A stretch of DNA of 64,000 bases from Earliella scabrosa (lineage: Eukaryota; Basidiomycota; Agaricomycetes; Polyporales; Polyporaceae). This document shows positions 47,357-59,498 of this stretch, one piece after another; the stretch's first letter is position 1, and every line of letters begins with the position of its first letter. Both the position numbers and the translations under genes were made by a program. The notes under the pieces were generated by a model, which was not told the DNA's origin, did not search any database, and saw nothing but the letters and a program-made list of their open reading frames with translations. The DNA lies in the NCBI GenBank assembly GCA_022605405.1, contig JABYQQ010000004.1, positions 1,426,001-1,490,000 of the forward strand. The letters are read 5' to 3'.

Positions 47357-48690
47357 GGCTCGGGTGGTCGACTGGGGGGAAGTGGGTTCACTAGGCGGCT
47401 CAGGAGAATATGCGCAGGTCCCACTGCTAAGGCTCAAGTAGAGAGAACGACGGAGAACAACACTGGAAGGTGGACTTATATGGTTTGCGGGCTGTACAAC
47501 CCTGAATCCTCCGACTCAGGGTCGCAACCTCACCGCTATGGCAGGACTTATGGCCATCTCCCTACCCATGTCGGACGCGACCCGGATTGTTCGAGATACA
47601 CTTCGTGTTGCTACAACTAGAAACGCGACATACCATAACGCATCGCAGTACAATACCCTGTTTACTTGAATCCTTTGCAGCGTAGTCGGAGTGCCTAATC
47701 AGCCTTCGACGCGGTCCTATCAACCTCGTGTGCTCTGGTAGCACGCCACTTGCTCGTCATTGACGAGGGCGGATAAGGCGCGACTTTGCGTGTGCCGCGA
47801 GTGACGCTGTTTGGCTAGTGCATGGAGCCGTTAAGCTACATAACCGATGGGGACACATCCAGGGCGGCGTACCTGTACAAACTTGACGCGCCATCGTGGA
47901 TGCTCTCCTCCTTGGTGTACTGGCACTGGGAGTCGTGTCCTCTTAACCTTCACTTTGCTGGGTGTCGCGGATGTGGAGACTTCACATGTTGCAATAGTGC
48001 CACTTGACGGTTGTTGTACATCGCGCGCTCTGCTGGGACTCGATAACCGAACTGTGAGGACTACGATGATGGCCACAGTTGCGGCTTAGGTCTGACTGAC
48101 GACAATTGCAACGGTTCGTCACGATGAGATGGTTCGATGGCCGCATGTTGGACTACTATTTTCTGTGCCAAGTCGGACATCGGATTTTCACTCTAAATCA
48201 TAGTGCGAGTCAGCGAGTAGGCTTTGCGGTCTTTGGGGGATAACCAAGTGGACAGCGTGAAGATCAGTTGCCAGTGAATCTGAGTCTGCGCAAACAACCA
48301 TAGAAATCAACAGATACTTGAAGGATCCCTCACCATCTATAGTTTGGAGATACCGTCGGTACAGAGGTTCGCTTGAGAGCACCAACGCATGGGGTGAACT
48401 GAGCAGATCTAGTGCAATGTCGGAATCGCGTATGAAAGAAAGGGGACCGTGCCACTTGCGTGTGCGACTCGCGAGCTCGATCGCGATTGCACCGGTCCGG
48501 CTGGGGCGCTTCCCGGTCCGGACAACAATTTCGCCAGAGCAGTGGGTGCGTCGGTGTACTTATGTACCTCTCTTAGCCTCCACTCCATCTCATCCCAGTC
48601 CCTCTTGTCGTTGTGGGCGCCGCTATACTCTGATTTACTGTCACTCTCTCTGCTTGGCCTGTCATCCAGCCAGCTCTCATATGAGAGATC
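47357..48690. other. intergenic, no gene seen
   Basis: 1.3 kb of divergent promoter space between family B copy 3 (minus) and the Nop8-like gene (plus). Only short unsupported frames. Confidence 0.45.
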
Positions 48691-50426
48691 ATGGACGACT
48701 CGCAAGTCATCACCAAACGGATACATATATCCGGCCTCACACCAGCCATCACTGCGAAGGATCTCTCGGATCGCCTGGCCTCCTTTGGTACGGTCAAGAG
48801 CATCGACGGATTTGGGCTGCTGGACGGTGTTGGGAAGCCTCGCAAGTTCGCATATGCCACCATGGAGACGACGAAGGCCAAACTGGCTCGCTGTGCGTCC
48901 AAATCTCTTCTCGTGGTCGTGCCAGAGGTTACAACTTTCACAGGCATGAATCTACTCAGCGGGGTGACATGGAAGGGCGCGAAACTGAGGCTGGGTGAAG
49001 CAAAGCCGGACTATCGCGAAAGGTACGCTCTCCCTTGTTGTCCCGGGTGCCAACCTCAACGGCGCCCGCAGAATCGCGAAAGAGCATGAAGCAATCAAAC
49101 GCGCCGCTGACGAGGCCGAGGACGCACCTCCGAAGAAGCGTCGCCGTCTACCGCGCGGCGTGCAAGGCGTGCACGCCCGCGATATGTCCCTCGTCACTCC
49201 CGAGAACGTCGCGACGCGTGGAGGCTGGCGCGTCACCCCCGCAGGGCGACTCATTCGCCCTATGCGCATGCGCCCGACACATCCTCTCCCGGAGCCGTTG
49301 GACGTGGCCAAAGCAGCAGAAAGGGCTGCTAAAGGGAAAGGGAAGGACGAGAAGAGCAAGAAGAAGCGTGTACGCGACCCTCCGACGCGTGCCAGACGGA
49401 GGACAATCGATCCGACGAAGTGGGGCTCCGAGCATTTGAAGGGCATCTTCCTGGAGAACGCGGCTGCATATGCTCCTCCCGTGCTCCGGCAACCCGTGCA
49501 AACAGTCCCCAAGGATTCCGTCCGCGACGAGGAGAGCGAAAGTAGCTCAAGCGAGGAGTCCGTAGACTCTGATACCTCAGACTCGTCCTCAGATGCCCAT
49601 CCTCGGGCTGTGGACGCCAGAATCTCTCGTACTGCAGAACCGTCGGTTGCAACACTCAGACCAACCGCGCCCACTTCTGCCATCTCCAACGATCTCGTAG
49701 AGGAGAAAAACCAGTCTCTTGGCCTCTTGCAGTCGTTGTTTGGAGACAAGGAGGAGTGGGGTGGTGCTGAGAGTGTTGGGTCTGACGCAGAGGAGGAAAT
49801 CCAACGCGATGCAGCAGTGTCCGTGAATGAACCTGCTGAACCTGCTGTTGCGGTCGACCCGGATACCGCCATGGACGTGGACGAGCAAGAAAACGACGAG
49901 TCTCCTGTCAAGGAGGCTGCTCCTGTGGATGCCGCGAAAACGAAGCTCAAAGACTTATTCGCACCACGCGAAGAGGATGGTACGTCTCATAGTGTATTCT
50001 GGTCTTCGGTTGGTTGACTCGAACACTTGCACTTCCGCAGCGGGCTTCTCTCTTCTCGGACATCTTGACCTGGATCTTGAGCTCGACGACGACATTCCAT
50101 TCGACCTCCCAGCTCCCGCCCCAGTACCTGGCCCCGAAGCGTCGCGCCCACAGGTTCCTATCCAGGCTCCTGCGTCCTACACGCACACAGCCTCTCTCGA
50201 CCCCTCCCGACCGTTCTTCTTTCCCACAGATAATGCTGGAGCGAAACGTCGCGCGCTGGATCCCACGAACTGGAGAACGTGGTTCTACAGGACCGACTCT
50301 CCTGAAGCTATCCGAGCTCGCTGGGAGGAGACCAAAGGCGAGCTCACTGCCGGATGGAAGCGTCGGCATCGGGAAGCCATCAAGAGTCGGAGGCGGAGAG
50401 GCGGTGGTACGGGTGAAGCGGATTAG
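48691..50426 (+). CDS. NOP8: Nop8/NOL8-like nucleolar RRM protein
   Basis: Four exons: 48691-48892, 48944-49022, 49072-49979, 50041-50426; 524 aa. An N-terminal RNA-recognition motif spans about residues 8-85 (KRIHISGLTP, the KFAYATM RNP1-like block, KGAKLRLGEAKPDY). Next come a basic stretch (PPKKRRR), the block GRLIRPMRMRPTHPLP characteristic of Nop8 relatives, a Lys-rich helix and a long acidic Ser/Glu/Asp region. The C-terminal block is PFFFPTDN followed by WFYRTDSPEAIRARWEETKGEL and a basic tail. Yeast Nop8 is needed for 60S ribosomal subunit assembly in the nucleolus; that function is inferred by family. Confidence 0.85.
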
Positions 50427-50791
50427 GCGGTATGGAGTTCCTATCCCTGTTGTGTCCTAGACCGTATGTACTCGAACATGACCGAACCATGTTTGTCTTC
50501 GTGGATTGCCTTGGGATGTATACCACCGTATCGACCTCGTGTAGACCATGCTCACTTATCCGAAACCATGTATAAGCTTCTGTCCCACTGTGTCAGCATG
50601 GTGTACGCCGTCGCGAGCGTCCAACTGCATCCCGCCCCGACTTTACCGGAGACGCCGGCTATGTGTGTCCTCTGTGCCAAGTTGTCGTTCCCTTCCGCTT
50701 GTCCACCACGTCCACGTTCAGAGAGGTCTGTGCAACTTGTCATTAGTTGTCTCTCTGGTGCGCTGTTGAAACTCGCGGACTTTCGGCTGGA
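50427..50791. other. intergenic, no gene seen
   Basis: A 365-bp spacer between two plus-strand genes; it carries the Nop8 terminator and the protease promoter. Confidence 0.5.
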
Positions 50792-53700
50792 ATGAGCAAA
50801 TCCCCACGGACGCGATGGGGACCCGTCCGGTCACTCCTCTGTCTAGCGCCCCTCTTGGTTGCTGCACCATTCTACGCCTACAGGGCACACTACAGTAAGC
50901 TCTGCGTCCCACTCTGTGTAATGTGACCCTGAACGCGACAATACTGCCACAGCTCTACCGGACCCGGTTGTTGACTTGTGAGTGCACACTAGGCTAAAAG
51001 TAGGCAAAACGATGGCTCATGACGTGACGTTCCTGCAGGTACGACCCCACGACCTCACTACCACATATCTCGGAGGCGCAAATCCTCGCATATGCAAAGT
51101 ACCTCTCGGAGGATATTGGATACCGGACGGTCGGCACTCGCGAACATGCACTCGGCGACGCGTGGATGCTCAGGCAGGCAGAGACATTGCGGGAGGAGTG
51201 CGAGGCGGTCGTCCGCGCGCACCCGGAGCGGAAGCTGCAGTGCGAGGTCTGGCACCAGCAGGGGAGCGGCAGTCATAGGTGTGTGCTCAGTCTTCCTATG
51301 TGTCGCGGAAATCTGGAGCGAATCGCTGTGGGGTGACAGATTCGATATGATGGGCAAACGGTTGTACAAGACGTATGTCAACCTGACGAACATCATCGTA
51401 CGCCTCTCGGACGGTACGAAGGAAGGAAAGGAGAACGCCGTCTTGGTGAACTCCCACGTAGACAGCACGCTGCCGTCGCCAGGGGCGGCAGACGATGCGT
51501 TGTCGGTCGGGGTCATGCTAGAGTGCATACGGGTACTGGTCAACACGCCGGAGTGGGAGCCTAAACACGCTATCGTATTCTGTGAGTTCTACTCCACGCC
51601 TCTGTCTGTACTGAGTCCTCAAGCGAAGTCTTTAGTGTTCAATAATGCGGAGGAGTCGCTGCAAGACGGCTCTCATCTATTCTCTACTCAACATCCTCTT
51701 GCGAGCACGTATGTGAAAGTACTCTTATGCAACTGGGAGTGTGATCTGACTGTGTCATGACCGTAGAATCCGCGCAGCGATCAATCTTGAAGGTTCGTCG
51801 GCCTAAGCAGACCGGTGTTACCACGCTCGATTCTTATGTCGGCTTCCTTTCAGCTGCGGGAACGACTGGCCCTGAGCTCCTATTTCAGGCTACGTCAGAA
51901 CAAATGATCAAGGCATATGCTCATGTACCAAGGCGAGTTTGAGCATTTTGGCCTGTCAGCACCGTACTAACGCGCTCAAGTAGACCATTCGGGTCTGTCA
52001 TTGCTAATGAGATATTCAGTTCCGGTATAATCCTATCAGAGTAAGCCAATGATTGCAACGTCTGAAGTTGAGGCTGACAAAGTGCCATATGCAGCACCGA
52101 CTTTAGACAATTTGAGCTCTACCTTAACGTCACAGGACTGGATGTGCGCCTCCTATTTCAGCTGGAACATCCAACAGATTGACTGACAAACATCACATTA
52201 GATGGCGGTCGTCGGAAACAGCTACCTATATCATATGCGCAAGGTACTTTGCCTGTCGCCCTGAGAAATCCCCACTGAATGCCGTTCCAGGATCTTGTCG
52301 AGAACATCGAACCTGGTGTCGCTCAGGTCGGTCAGTGCTGTACTTGTCCCCATACATTGCTGAAAGGGTTGTCGTAGCATATGGCAGAGAATACGCTCGC
52401 TCTCCTCAAGCATCTGACCTCGTCGGACTCGCCCCTCGCTGAGCTCGCGTCCTCTGGTTACTCTGCGCCCAGAACTGTCTTCTTTGACTACTTCGGGATA
52501 TTCCTGGTGTACTCCTTCAGCGCTGCGAAGTTGATGTACTCGGGCACCTTCCTGTTGGCTTTCGTCGTTGCCCGACTGACGTATGCAGACCCTGCCCCTG
52601 CGTTGCGGAAGGGCACCAGCTTCGTGGGCGAGCACGTCCGAGGAATTATTGCCGTGTCTAGCGCTTTCATCGGTGCCGCAATTGGCGTTAACACGGTCGC
52701 ATTCCTCATGGCCAAGGTGCTCAACCGGTCTCTCAGCTGGTATTCGTCGGTCTTCGCTTGCATCTTATTGTATGCCCCTGCGGCTTTGGCTGGTACGTGT
52801 TGCAGTTTTCTTTTGGGTGGCTATATTAACGGTTTTACCAGGTGGTCTCGCTTCCCAACTCCTCATCGGACGTATTCGGGAACACACGGCGTTCACTTCT
52901 ATCATGCTGTTGCAAACATTCCTGGCGGCTGTGATCCAGCTAATCGGCGTCGGTGCTGGCGGCGCTTTGTTCCTGTCTTCGGCACCGATGATACTGGCAT
53001 TAGTGCTCAACGCTCTCTTGACAAGACCCGGGGACGACATCTCACTGTGGGCTTACGCCCTTGGCGAGCTGACACCGCTCGTTACTGGAACGACGTTGAT
53101 GTGCGCGGTATTGGATGTCTTTGTGCCTTTGGTGAGTCTCCCTGGACCATGAACGAGATACGCTTGCTCATGTCATGTACGCACGAAGACAGGACGCATC
53201 GGTGAAGAGGCACCGGCCGAGTTCATCATCGCAAACATTGTGGCGATCAATGGCGCATACATCGCGCCACTGGCTGTGCCGTTCGTGCACCGGTACAGTC
53301 GCCGCATCCTCGCGCGCACCGTGGTAGTGCTGTGCATGATCTCCGGGCTGTCTATGGCGTTGTTTTCCATGCGGTCTCCGTTTGACACGATGCACCAGAA
53401 GCGCATCTTTGTCATCCACATGGAAAACGTGAGACGATCCGCTGCATCCTCGACGCCACCGTTGACCATCGTCGTCGCAGATTACGAGCGCCGAGCAACA
53501 CCTGCATGTCGCGGCGTCCGATAGCGCACCGGGCTTCCACAGCCTTGCCTCCGACATAGCGAGGGAATTCAGCGTCCCTGGCATGACACCGACGTCTGTC
53601 GTCATGGACGACTGGAACAGCGACTGGGACACGATGTATCCATTCTCTGCAGTGAGTCGCTTGTACCTCGATGCGGCTGAAACAAGTTTCTGACACATTG

Positions 53701-54259
53701 GGTCTAGTTCCTGACGCCCTACAAGTTTGACCTCCCACTCCGCTCTGAACATATGGACGTCCCGGAGCACGACTTCACTGTGACTGCGGTTAACGACAAG
53801 GTTGACCCTATTGCCGGCACCCGGAGCTTCACATTGCTGGTGAATCATCCTGGAATCATCTGGACCGGTACGCGTCTCCGTATACCAGTGGCTGAGTCGT
53901 TTCTGAGCCGTTCTATAGCCGTAGCGTTTGATGCCCATGTGCTGAAGTGGACGCTCGACAACAACCCTCCTGACGAGTTCGCGCGGCACCACATCAAGGA
54001 GGCTTCGTTTTACAACCACAACACCTGGTCTGTCGACCTGGTGGTCAAGCTGCAGGAGGACAACCCCGACGGCAAGGTCAAGGTGAACTTCATGGGCATC
54101 CACGAGAAGGCGATGTGGCCGGGCAAGAAGGCCGAGAAGGCCTTGGGAGGACGCTCGATGCAGCTGTTTGAAGAGTTCGACGGTTGGTTGGAGCGCCAGA
54201 CTGGTGGAACTGTGGATGCGCTGCTCATTGGTTGCGTCGGCGGCGTTGCGGTTTTGTAG
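50792..54259 (+). CDS. vacuolar membrane M28 metalloprotease (Pff1/FXNA-related)
   Basis: Sixteen exons: 50792-50894, 50953-50977, 51039-51278, 51340-51581, 51636-51708, 51767-51792, 51854-51932, 51984-52040, 52095-52143, 52202-52243, 52291-52326, 52378-52792, 52842-53131, 53189-53428, 53481-53651, 53708-54259; 879 aa. One N-terminal membrane anchor is followed by the M28 peptidase domain with zinc ligands and base in NSHVDS (H162, D164 nearby), PGAADD (D174) and NNAEES (E209, E210). Then come several membrane segments (about residues 340-620) and a lumenal C-terminal domain. These proteases sit in the vacuole membrane (Pff1) or ER (FXNA/ERMP1). The intron after 51932 starts with GC, not GT, which the frame requires. 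Confidence 0.9.
51933..51983 (+). other. GC-AG intron in the M28 protease gene
   Basis: The donor is AAG|GCGAGT and the acceptor AAGTAG. Only this GC donor keeps phase between HVPR and PFGSVIANEIF; the nearby GT would give the wrong frame. The +3 to +6 bases otherwise match a strong donor, as usual for GC-AG introns. Confidence 0.75.
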
Positions 54260-54776
54260 AGATTGCTTTCAGTGTGGATTTCCTCCAGAACTGTGATACA
54301 TGGCGCTGACGCTAGCTTACCTGTAATCAATTATGACTGGCGCAAAGTAGTAGTACTTTGGCATTCCAACTCGAAGATGACCGGGAGGCCGTGCGGCGTG
54401 CGCATTCCTATCATCAACTGCCACGAGGTTGCATCCAAGACGGAGTGTCCTCGTACGCGCACTCAGGAGTGATTCGTCAACTATTCACCGGAATATCATC
54501 GCTGCATCCATCCCCTCCCCGGGGCCTTTGAAGTTTGGAGGATTTCAGTCGCGACGGGAGAGGATCGGTTGACCACGTGATCGTGTCCACAGTGTGACAC
54601 CGGGGGGACGCGTTTGCGGGATTCCCGGGTGTCAAGCTGGTTCTCCCAAGACTCGACGCACGGTACACCAGCCCTACCGCAGCCCTACTCTCTGCTTGTC
54701 TTGTCCAAAGCTTGAGCATATTGGCAAACCCTGCGAGCTGTTATGTATATGTCTCGGCTCTGATTCCAAGGCTACC
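54260..54776. other. intergenic, no gene seen
   Basis: About 520 bp between the protease and the following plus-strand gene. No supported frame. Confidence 0.5.
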
Positions 54777-57700
54777 ATGGATGTGCAAGGCCCCCCTCGG
54801 TATCGTGCCCAGGCTACCCTCACGGAGGCCCAAGTTCGACTCGTTGCCCAGTCATCTGTAGAGGTAACTCTCGTGCACCTCTTGCACGAGGGTCTGCTAG
54901 ATGCTAGTCGAGTTTCGGCCGCATCAAAAGACAGAGACACGACGATGGCCGGTGAGTCTACCAGTCATGCCGAGACATGCGCCGCAATACCTATGTCCAG
55001 GATACACCATGCTGTTTTACAACACTGCCCTCCGAGATTTGGGAGAGCCCGGTGGCTCTTCCTTTTCCATGGTTCTGAAGTCGAAGTTCGAAGCCCCTCC
55101 TGTTCCCACCCCTTCGTCCCCTCTTCAACCTTTCTATGACTTGTGGCGACGAGTGGTACCCGCTATTCGTGCGTTGTCTGTTGAGAAGCGCGAGCATCTT
55201 CGGCGTGTCATCTGCGGTCAAGGGTGTGTTTCTCCTTCCTTATCTTACGATTCCCATGTGTATGGGGTTGCCGACACCCTGCAAGCAGTCTCCGAAGCGT
55301 TCTATCATCGGTATAGTCGCCGAGACGAGTCTTCCGACCACGCCCAAGACATTTCAAGCATCGCGCTCTTCGATAGGACCGATGCGATTCATTCCGCTCC
55401 TATGTCATCCTCGACTGAAGAGAGTCCGTCGTTGGCCCTGGAAGACGATACTCATACGCGGCGCACAACGGCGGAGCCCACCGAGCGCGTGCTACGGCGG
55501 AGTAAGAGGTTGCATGCTGAAATATCAGCGCCAGTAGCCACAGGCGCAACCAAGCCACCGCGTAACAAACGGCATAGCCAGAAGCAGGTCCCTGCGGTAC
55601 CTCACGCAAGAAGATTCCAGAGTAACTGGTCAGTCAACGATCCTCTGAGCTGCACTTATTCCTGCTTTGCAGAAAGCTCTGCTCGCGTCCGCGAAGTCGC
55701 GGTAGGCGCCTGCTCACTCGACATACACTGGGAGACTGTTGTACCGCCGTCGGTTTCGCGGTCTGCTCCTCTGCAATCTCTCCAACCAGACTGCCTGCCG
55801 CATATATGGACTTCCGTGAGTACTCGCGCGAATTGAGTTCAATGCGTGTTAACCGCTTTTGCTGTCAAGAACCGTGACGAACTCTGCGAGATCTTACCGG
55901 AGCTCAGAGATATACAAGACAACATCGCACACGAGCAGACGCAGACGCCAGTCTTGTTCCTCGACCAACCTAAATGCGCTCTGGATGAGTGGGACGGCGG
56001 GACCAGGATTCGTCTCGGACTGTGAGTAAACCGCAGTGCTTAGCACCCTACTACTGATCACTGACCCTCGCACTCTAGGGCTAGAACATGTGACTATCGC
56101 ACTTCATGTAGTCCATCATCCGTAGACCCTGTCCTCCAGGCCTCTACTCTCGGTCTGCCTGTGTCACCATTGGACGCTCCGGTATCTGACTCTGTGATTC
56201 CTCCTACCGAAGACGCACCTCCTGAGATCTCCGCCCTACTTCGCGCTCAAGACTCCGGCATTCCCATCAGTCTTATTCTATGTCGCGAAGCTGGCATCGC
56301 TCCTTTTGCCCTCCCCGAGGATCGTGGATGTGCGTTCCTAGGCTTCTTCGCCATCTCCAAGGTCGACATCACTGTAGTGAGCCAAACCCATTGGGTCCCA
56401 CTCCTCTACTCACTGATAGAACTCGGTGATCCAGGCACCAGAGTCGGGGAGCCAGGAAGACAAGGCGCTAACCATTCGCGTACGCAAGACATGGGTCTTC
56501 GACTTCGAGTGGATACCCGGAGGCGAAGATGCCGATACTGACCGTGCTTCCCCAACACCATGGTGGATGAAGGGATTGAAACCAAGCACTTTGACAACAG
56601 ATATCGGTGATGAAGGTCCTGTACCGATACAACATTCCTTTACGCTATTGCCCCACCACTTCCTCGCGTCTTCCTCTCAGTTTGGCGACGAGGTCACTGG
56701 CTGGCACTGTAAGAACTGCGGCAAGATCAACATACAACGCAACTTGTGTATTCAGAAATGTAGCTATTGCTCGGTACGAATCCGGTCCATGCTTCACGAG
56801 GTGACCTCGACTGACACTAATCCTTACGTGCAGACAACCAATGGACTGCCACCTGTATCGCTAGAATACGCCCGTCAGACCCGTGGGACGGACCCAATCA
56901 CCTTCCCCATGGATAGGTCTGTTGCGGGCGTCGCATGGTCCGCGTCAGACGCGCCCGATGGCCTGCGCGACTTCACCTACTCGCTCTCCGATACGGCGTT
57001 TGTTCATCATATCTTCACACGCAACCACTCCGACGTGCAGGAGGAGCCGACCCGGCTCTTCCACGACATTCAAGCTCATGTCGAGGTCCCGTCAGCGTCT
57101 GGTGCGAAGACCGGCGCGATCAGGAGCCACAACGTTTATTCCGTGGACTACCTTTCGTCTCGGAGCGCAGGGAAGTCACCGGGGAACGCACAGCGGCGGT
57201 GGCCGTCGACCCATCCCGAGTGCGTCTCGCGCGCCCGCACGCTGATGCTGCGTCGTAGCAGACTGGGGACGCGCGCCGCCGACCTGACTATCAACGCTCT
57301 CACTATCACGGCGTGGCGGCGCGCTGGGAACAAAAAGGTAAGCATGCGTCCCGTCTGGCTGCACAGCGTGTGTGGTTGGATCACAGACTGGAACATTTGT
57401 TTTCCGGCAGGGCCAAACGCTGGCGGCGAAGGACGCGCCGGTGGTCGTGCTCGTGTTGGGTGCGGACCTCGAGCTGTCGTTCTCGCGCGTGGCACCGTCC
57501 GGACACCCATCCCCGCCATTGTCCGCGGCGGCGGCGCCACAGCGCGTGTACGGCCCTCCTCCTGCGCCGGCTGACGACGACGGCGACGAGGATGGACGGG
57601 AAGGGGATGGCAGCCCTGCGGATGAAGATGCTCCAGATGCCTCGCTGCCTACCGGGCCGGCTACCAAGAAACAGAAGACGTCGAAGGGCAAGGATGACGA

Positions 57701-57936
57701 GGCCCTGATGGTTACGCTCGTCCACGGCGACATGCTCGTCGTTGAAGGCGCTGTGTTTGAGGTGTGTTAGACCACGGCGGCGCGTCGCCTTTGTCTATCA
57801 ACTGGTGCTGACGCAGTGGCTGCTTACAGTATTCGATGAAGAAGACTGGAATGACTATCGGTAGGTCGGCCTGGTCCTTATGCTTGGTATGCAGCCGTCT
57901 GAGTCGTATGTTCTAGTGCTGTTTGGGTCCGAATGA
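54777..57936 (+). CDS. large uncharacterised protein with CxxC module and weak AlkB-like C terminus
   Basis: Nine exons proposed: 54777-54951, 55001-55815, 55870-56021, 56079-56373, 56420-56773, 56834-57337, 57411-57761, 57830-57860, 57917-57936; 898 aa. The N-terminal part includes LFYNTALRDLGEPGG and basic stretches (RRSKRLH, KPPRNKRHSQ) that may be nuclear localisation signals. The middle has the block KTWVFDFEWIPGG and a zinc-ribbon-like WHCKNCGKINIQ...CSYC. The C-terminal part has NALTITAWRRAGNKKG, VVVLVLGADLELSF, an acidic linker, VTLVHGDMLVVEG and FEYSMKKTGMTIVLFG, an order resembling the end of AlkB-type 2-oxoglutarate oxygenases, but I do not see the HxD metal motif. Enzyme activity is therefore doubtful. 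The 56774-56833 intron is a multiple of 3 and could be retained. Confidence 0.6.
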
Positions 57937-58045
57937 GTCGCTCACCAGTAGTCTCCGTATTTACCCATGTACTTCCTTCTCAGTGATAGTGGTAGCCCGT
58001 CGGCCAGACTGTCGTGATACCGGCCCATGAGCTGCTACATACCAT

Positions 58046-58127
58046 GGCCTGGTGGTCTAGTAGTATGATTCCTTCTTAGGGTTTAACCGTTTGGAGGAGG
58101 TCCCGGGTTCAATTCCCGGCCAGGCCC
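58046..58127 (+). tRNA. tRNA-Pro (anticodon AGG) with short intron
   Basis: Acceptor stem GGCCTGG pairs with CCAGGCC before a C discriminator. The D-arm has TGGTCTAGTAGTATGA, the anticodon loop reads TTAGGGT, and the T-arm is CCGGG-TTCAATT-CCCGG. The anticodon stem CCTTC/GGAGG closes only if about 10 bases after the anticodon are removed, the usual position of a nuclear tRNA intron. Confidence 0.85.
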
Positions 58128-58345
58128 ATTGTATGTGTCGCGGCTTGTTTTTGTTTTTGTGAACTCAACTATCCTATTGTATGACTGTTCGCCAGGGCCA
58201 TAGAGTGGGCAATACATATCATAGAGATACATGGGTCATAATTTCGTCATATAGTAATGTTACCTCAGGAGGCAGAGGGTAAGGGGTAAGGTATGATAGT
58301 TATGAGGAGTAGCAGTGGGACTCGGAAGGGTGGACAAGCCAGACT

Positions 58346-59498
58346 TCATGATATCGAGATGCCTAGTACGGGCTGCAGACTGCTCCTGGAGACATGCTCG
58401 ACGCCGAGGAGAAGCAATCGTTCGGGGTATACCTCCTTGTCGTCAAGCTGTAGAGGATGCCCGTTCTGCGCCTCCCTATCCTGTGTGTGCATCGCATATG
58501 CGGTCAGCCAGCGAACAATCAACAATAGACGATAGAAGATGGACAGAGACAGAGAGACAGGGGGTGATCAACAGGCTGGCGGCAGACACTCACGGCGAAC
58601 CGCTGGACCTCGCGCGCCACGATCGCGGCGAGCTGCCCGCGCGTCGGGCGCCTCGTCTTTCCGCCGCGGAGGACGTTCGTCTGGCGCACGTATGGCTGGT
58701 GGCCCTTGACCTGTTTCATCCCCCCGGACAGCGCGATCGCCATGAGCGGAGGCGCGCGGGGGCGCTGGAGAGGGCTGGCAGAGGGGACTCACGAGGATGC
58801 GGACGGACATCTTCTGGCTGAGCGCGACGTCGGCCGGGAAGGCGGGCTCGTCGTCGCCGGGGAAGCCCGCGCGCTGTGTGCGGAGCGCGGGCGCGTCCGG
58901 GGAGAGGACTCGGAGGGAGAGGGCGCGTTCGAGGGGGAGGCGGCCGAAGGAGATGGGCGGGGAGGGCGGCAGGGACGGAGTGCCAGAGACGGGCGTGGCG
59001 CCGTTGCTGTACGGATCTTGGGCGAGGATCTGACGGGAGGTGCGGGATTGCGGGAGTGGAGTCACGGTCGTCAGGATGTGCGGTGTCTGGGCTGTGTTGT
59101 GGCACGCGGGAAGGGTGCGTACCGTTACATCCTTCAGCTCCTCCTCTACCAGCACTTCGTCTTCGACGTCTTCGTAGTCGTCTTCGTAGTCGTCTTCGTC
59201 TTCGTACTCGTAGTCATAGTCGTACTCGTACTGGTCGATGTCCATGCCTGTAGGCTCGTGGTTCGAGGACGAAGAGCTGGACGCGGAGTAGATGGAGCAC
59301 GCGTCGTCGTCTGCGGCGGAGGTCTCGGTCTGTGGAGCGCGTTCACTGATTAGTCCTAGTGCGCGGATGCGTAGATTAGCATGACTCGGGGCTCACAGTC
59401 GGGTCGGGACCGAGGCACCGGAGGAGGTTCTCGCACGTCTGGCAACATGCGCCGAAGGTGGACTGGAAGCATACGTTACAGAGGCCAAATGTAGTCAT
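58346..59498 (-). CDS. small conserved-looking protein with N-terminal Cys cluster and acidic tract
   Basis: Five exons on the minus strand, all joined in phase 0: 59498-59397, 59329-59123, 59029-58793, 58710-58594, 58480-58346; 265 aa. The N terminus is Cys-rich (CNVC, CCQTC, LLRC), possibly zinc-binding. Next is a Tyr/Glu/Asp-rich acidic tract (about residues 65-100), a Pro/Ser-rich linker, and a block with VKGHQPYVRQTNVLRGGKT, TRGQLAAIVAREVQRF and a Leu-rich C terminus. I do not know its function. The frame is kept across all four introns and codon use is like the neighbours, which supports a real gene. The acidic tract is encoded by CTTCGTAGT-type repeats, so its length may vary between strains. 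Confidence 0.65.

Noticed and set aside
57176..57733. 185-residue minus-strand frame
   Set aside because: Antisense shadow of exon 7 of the gene at 54777-57936.
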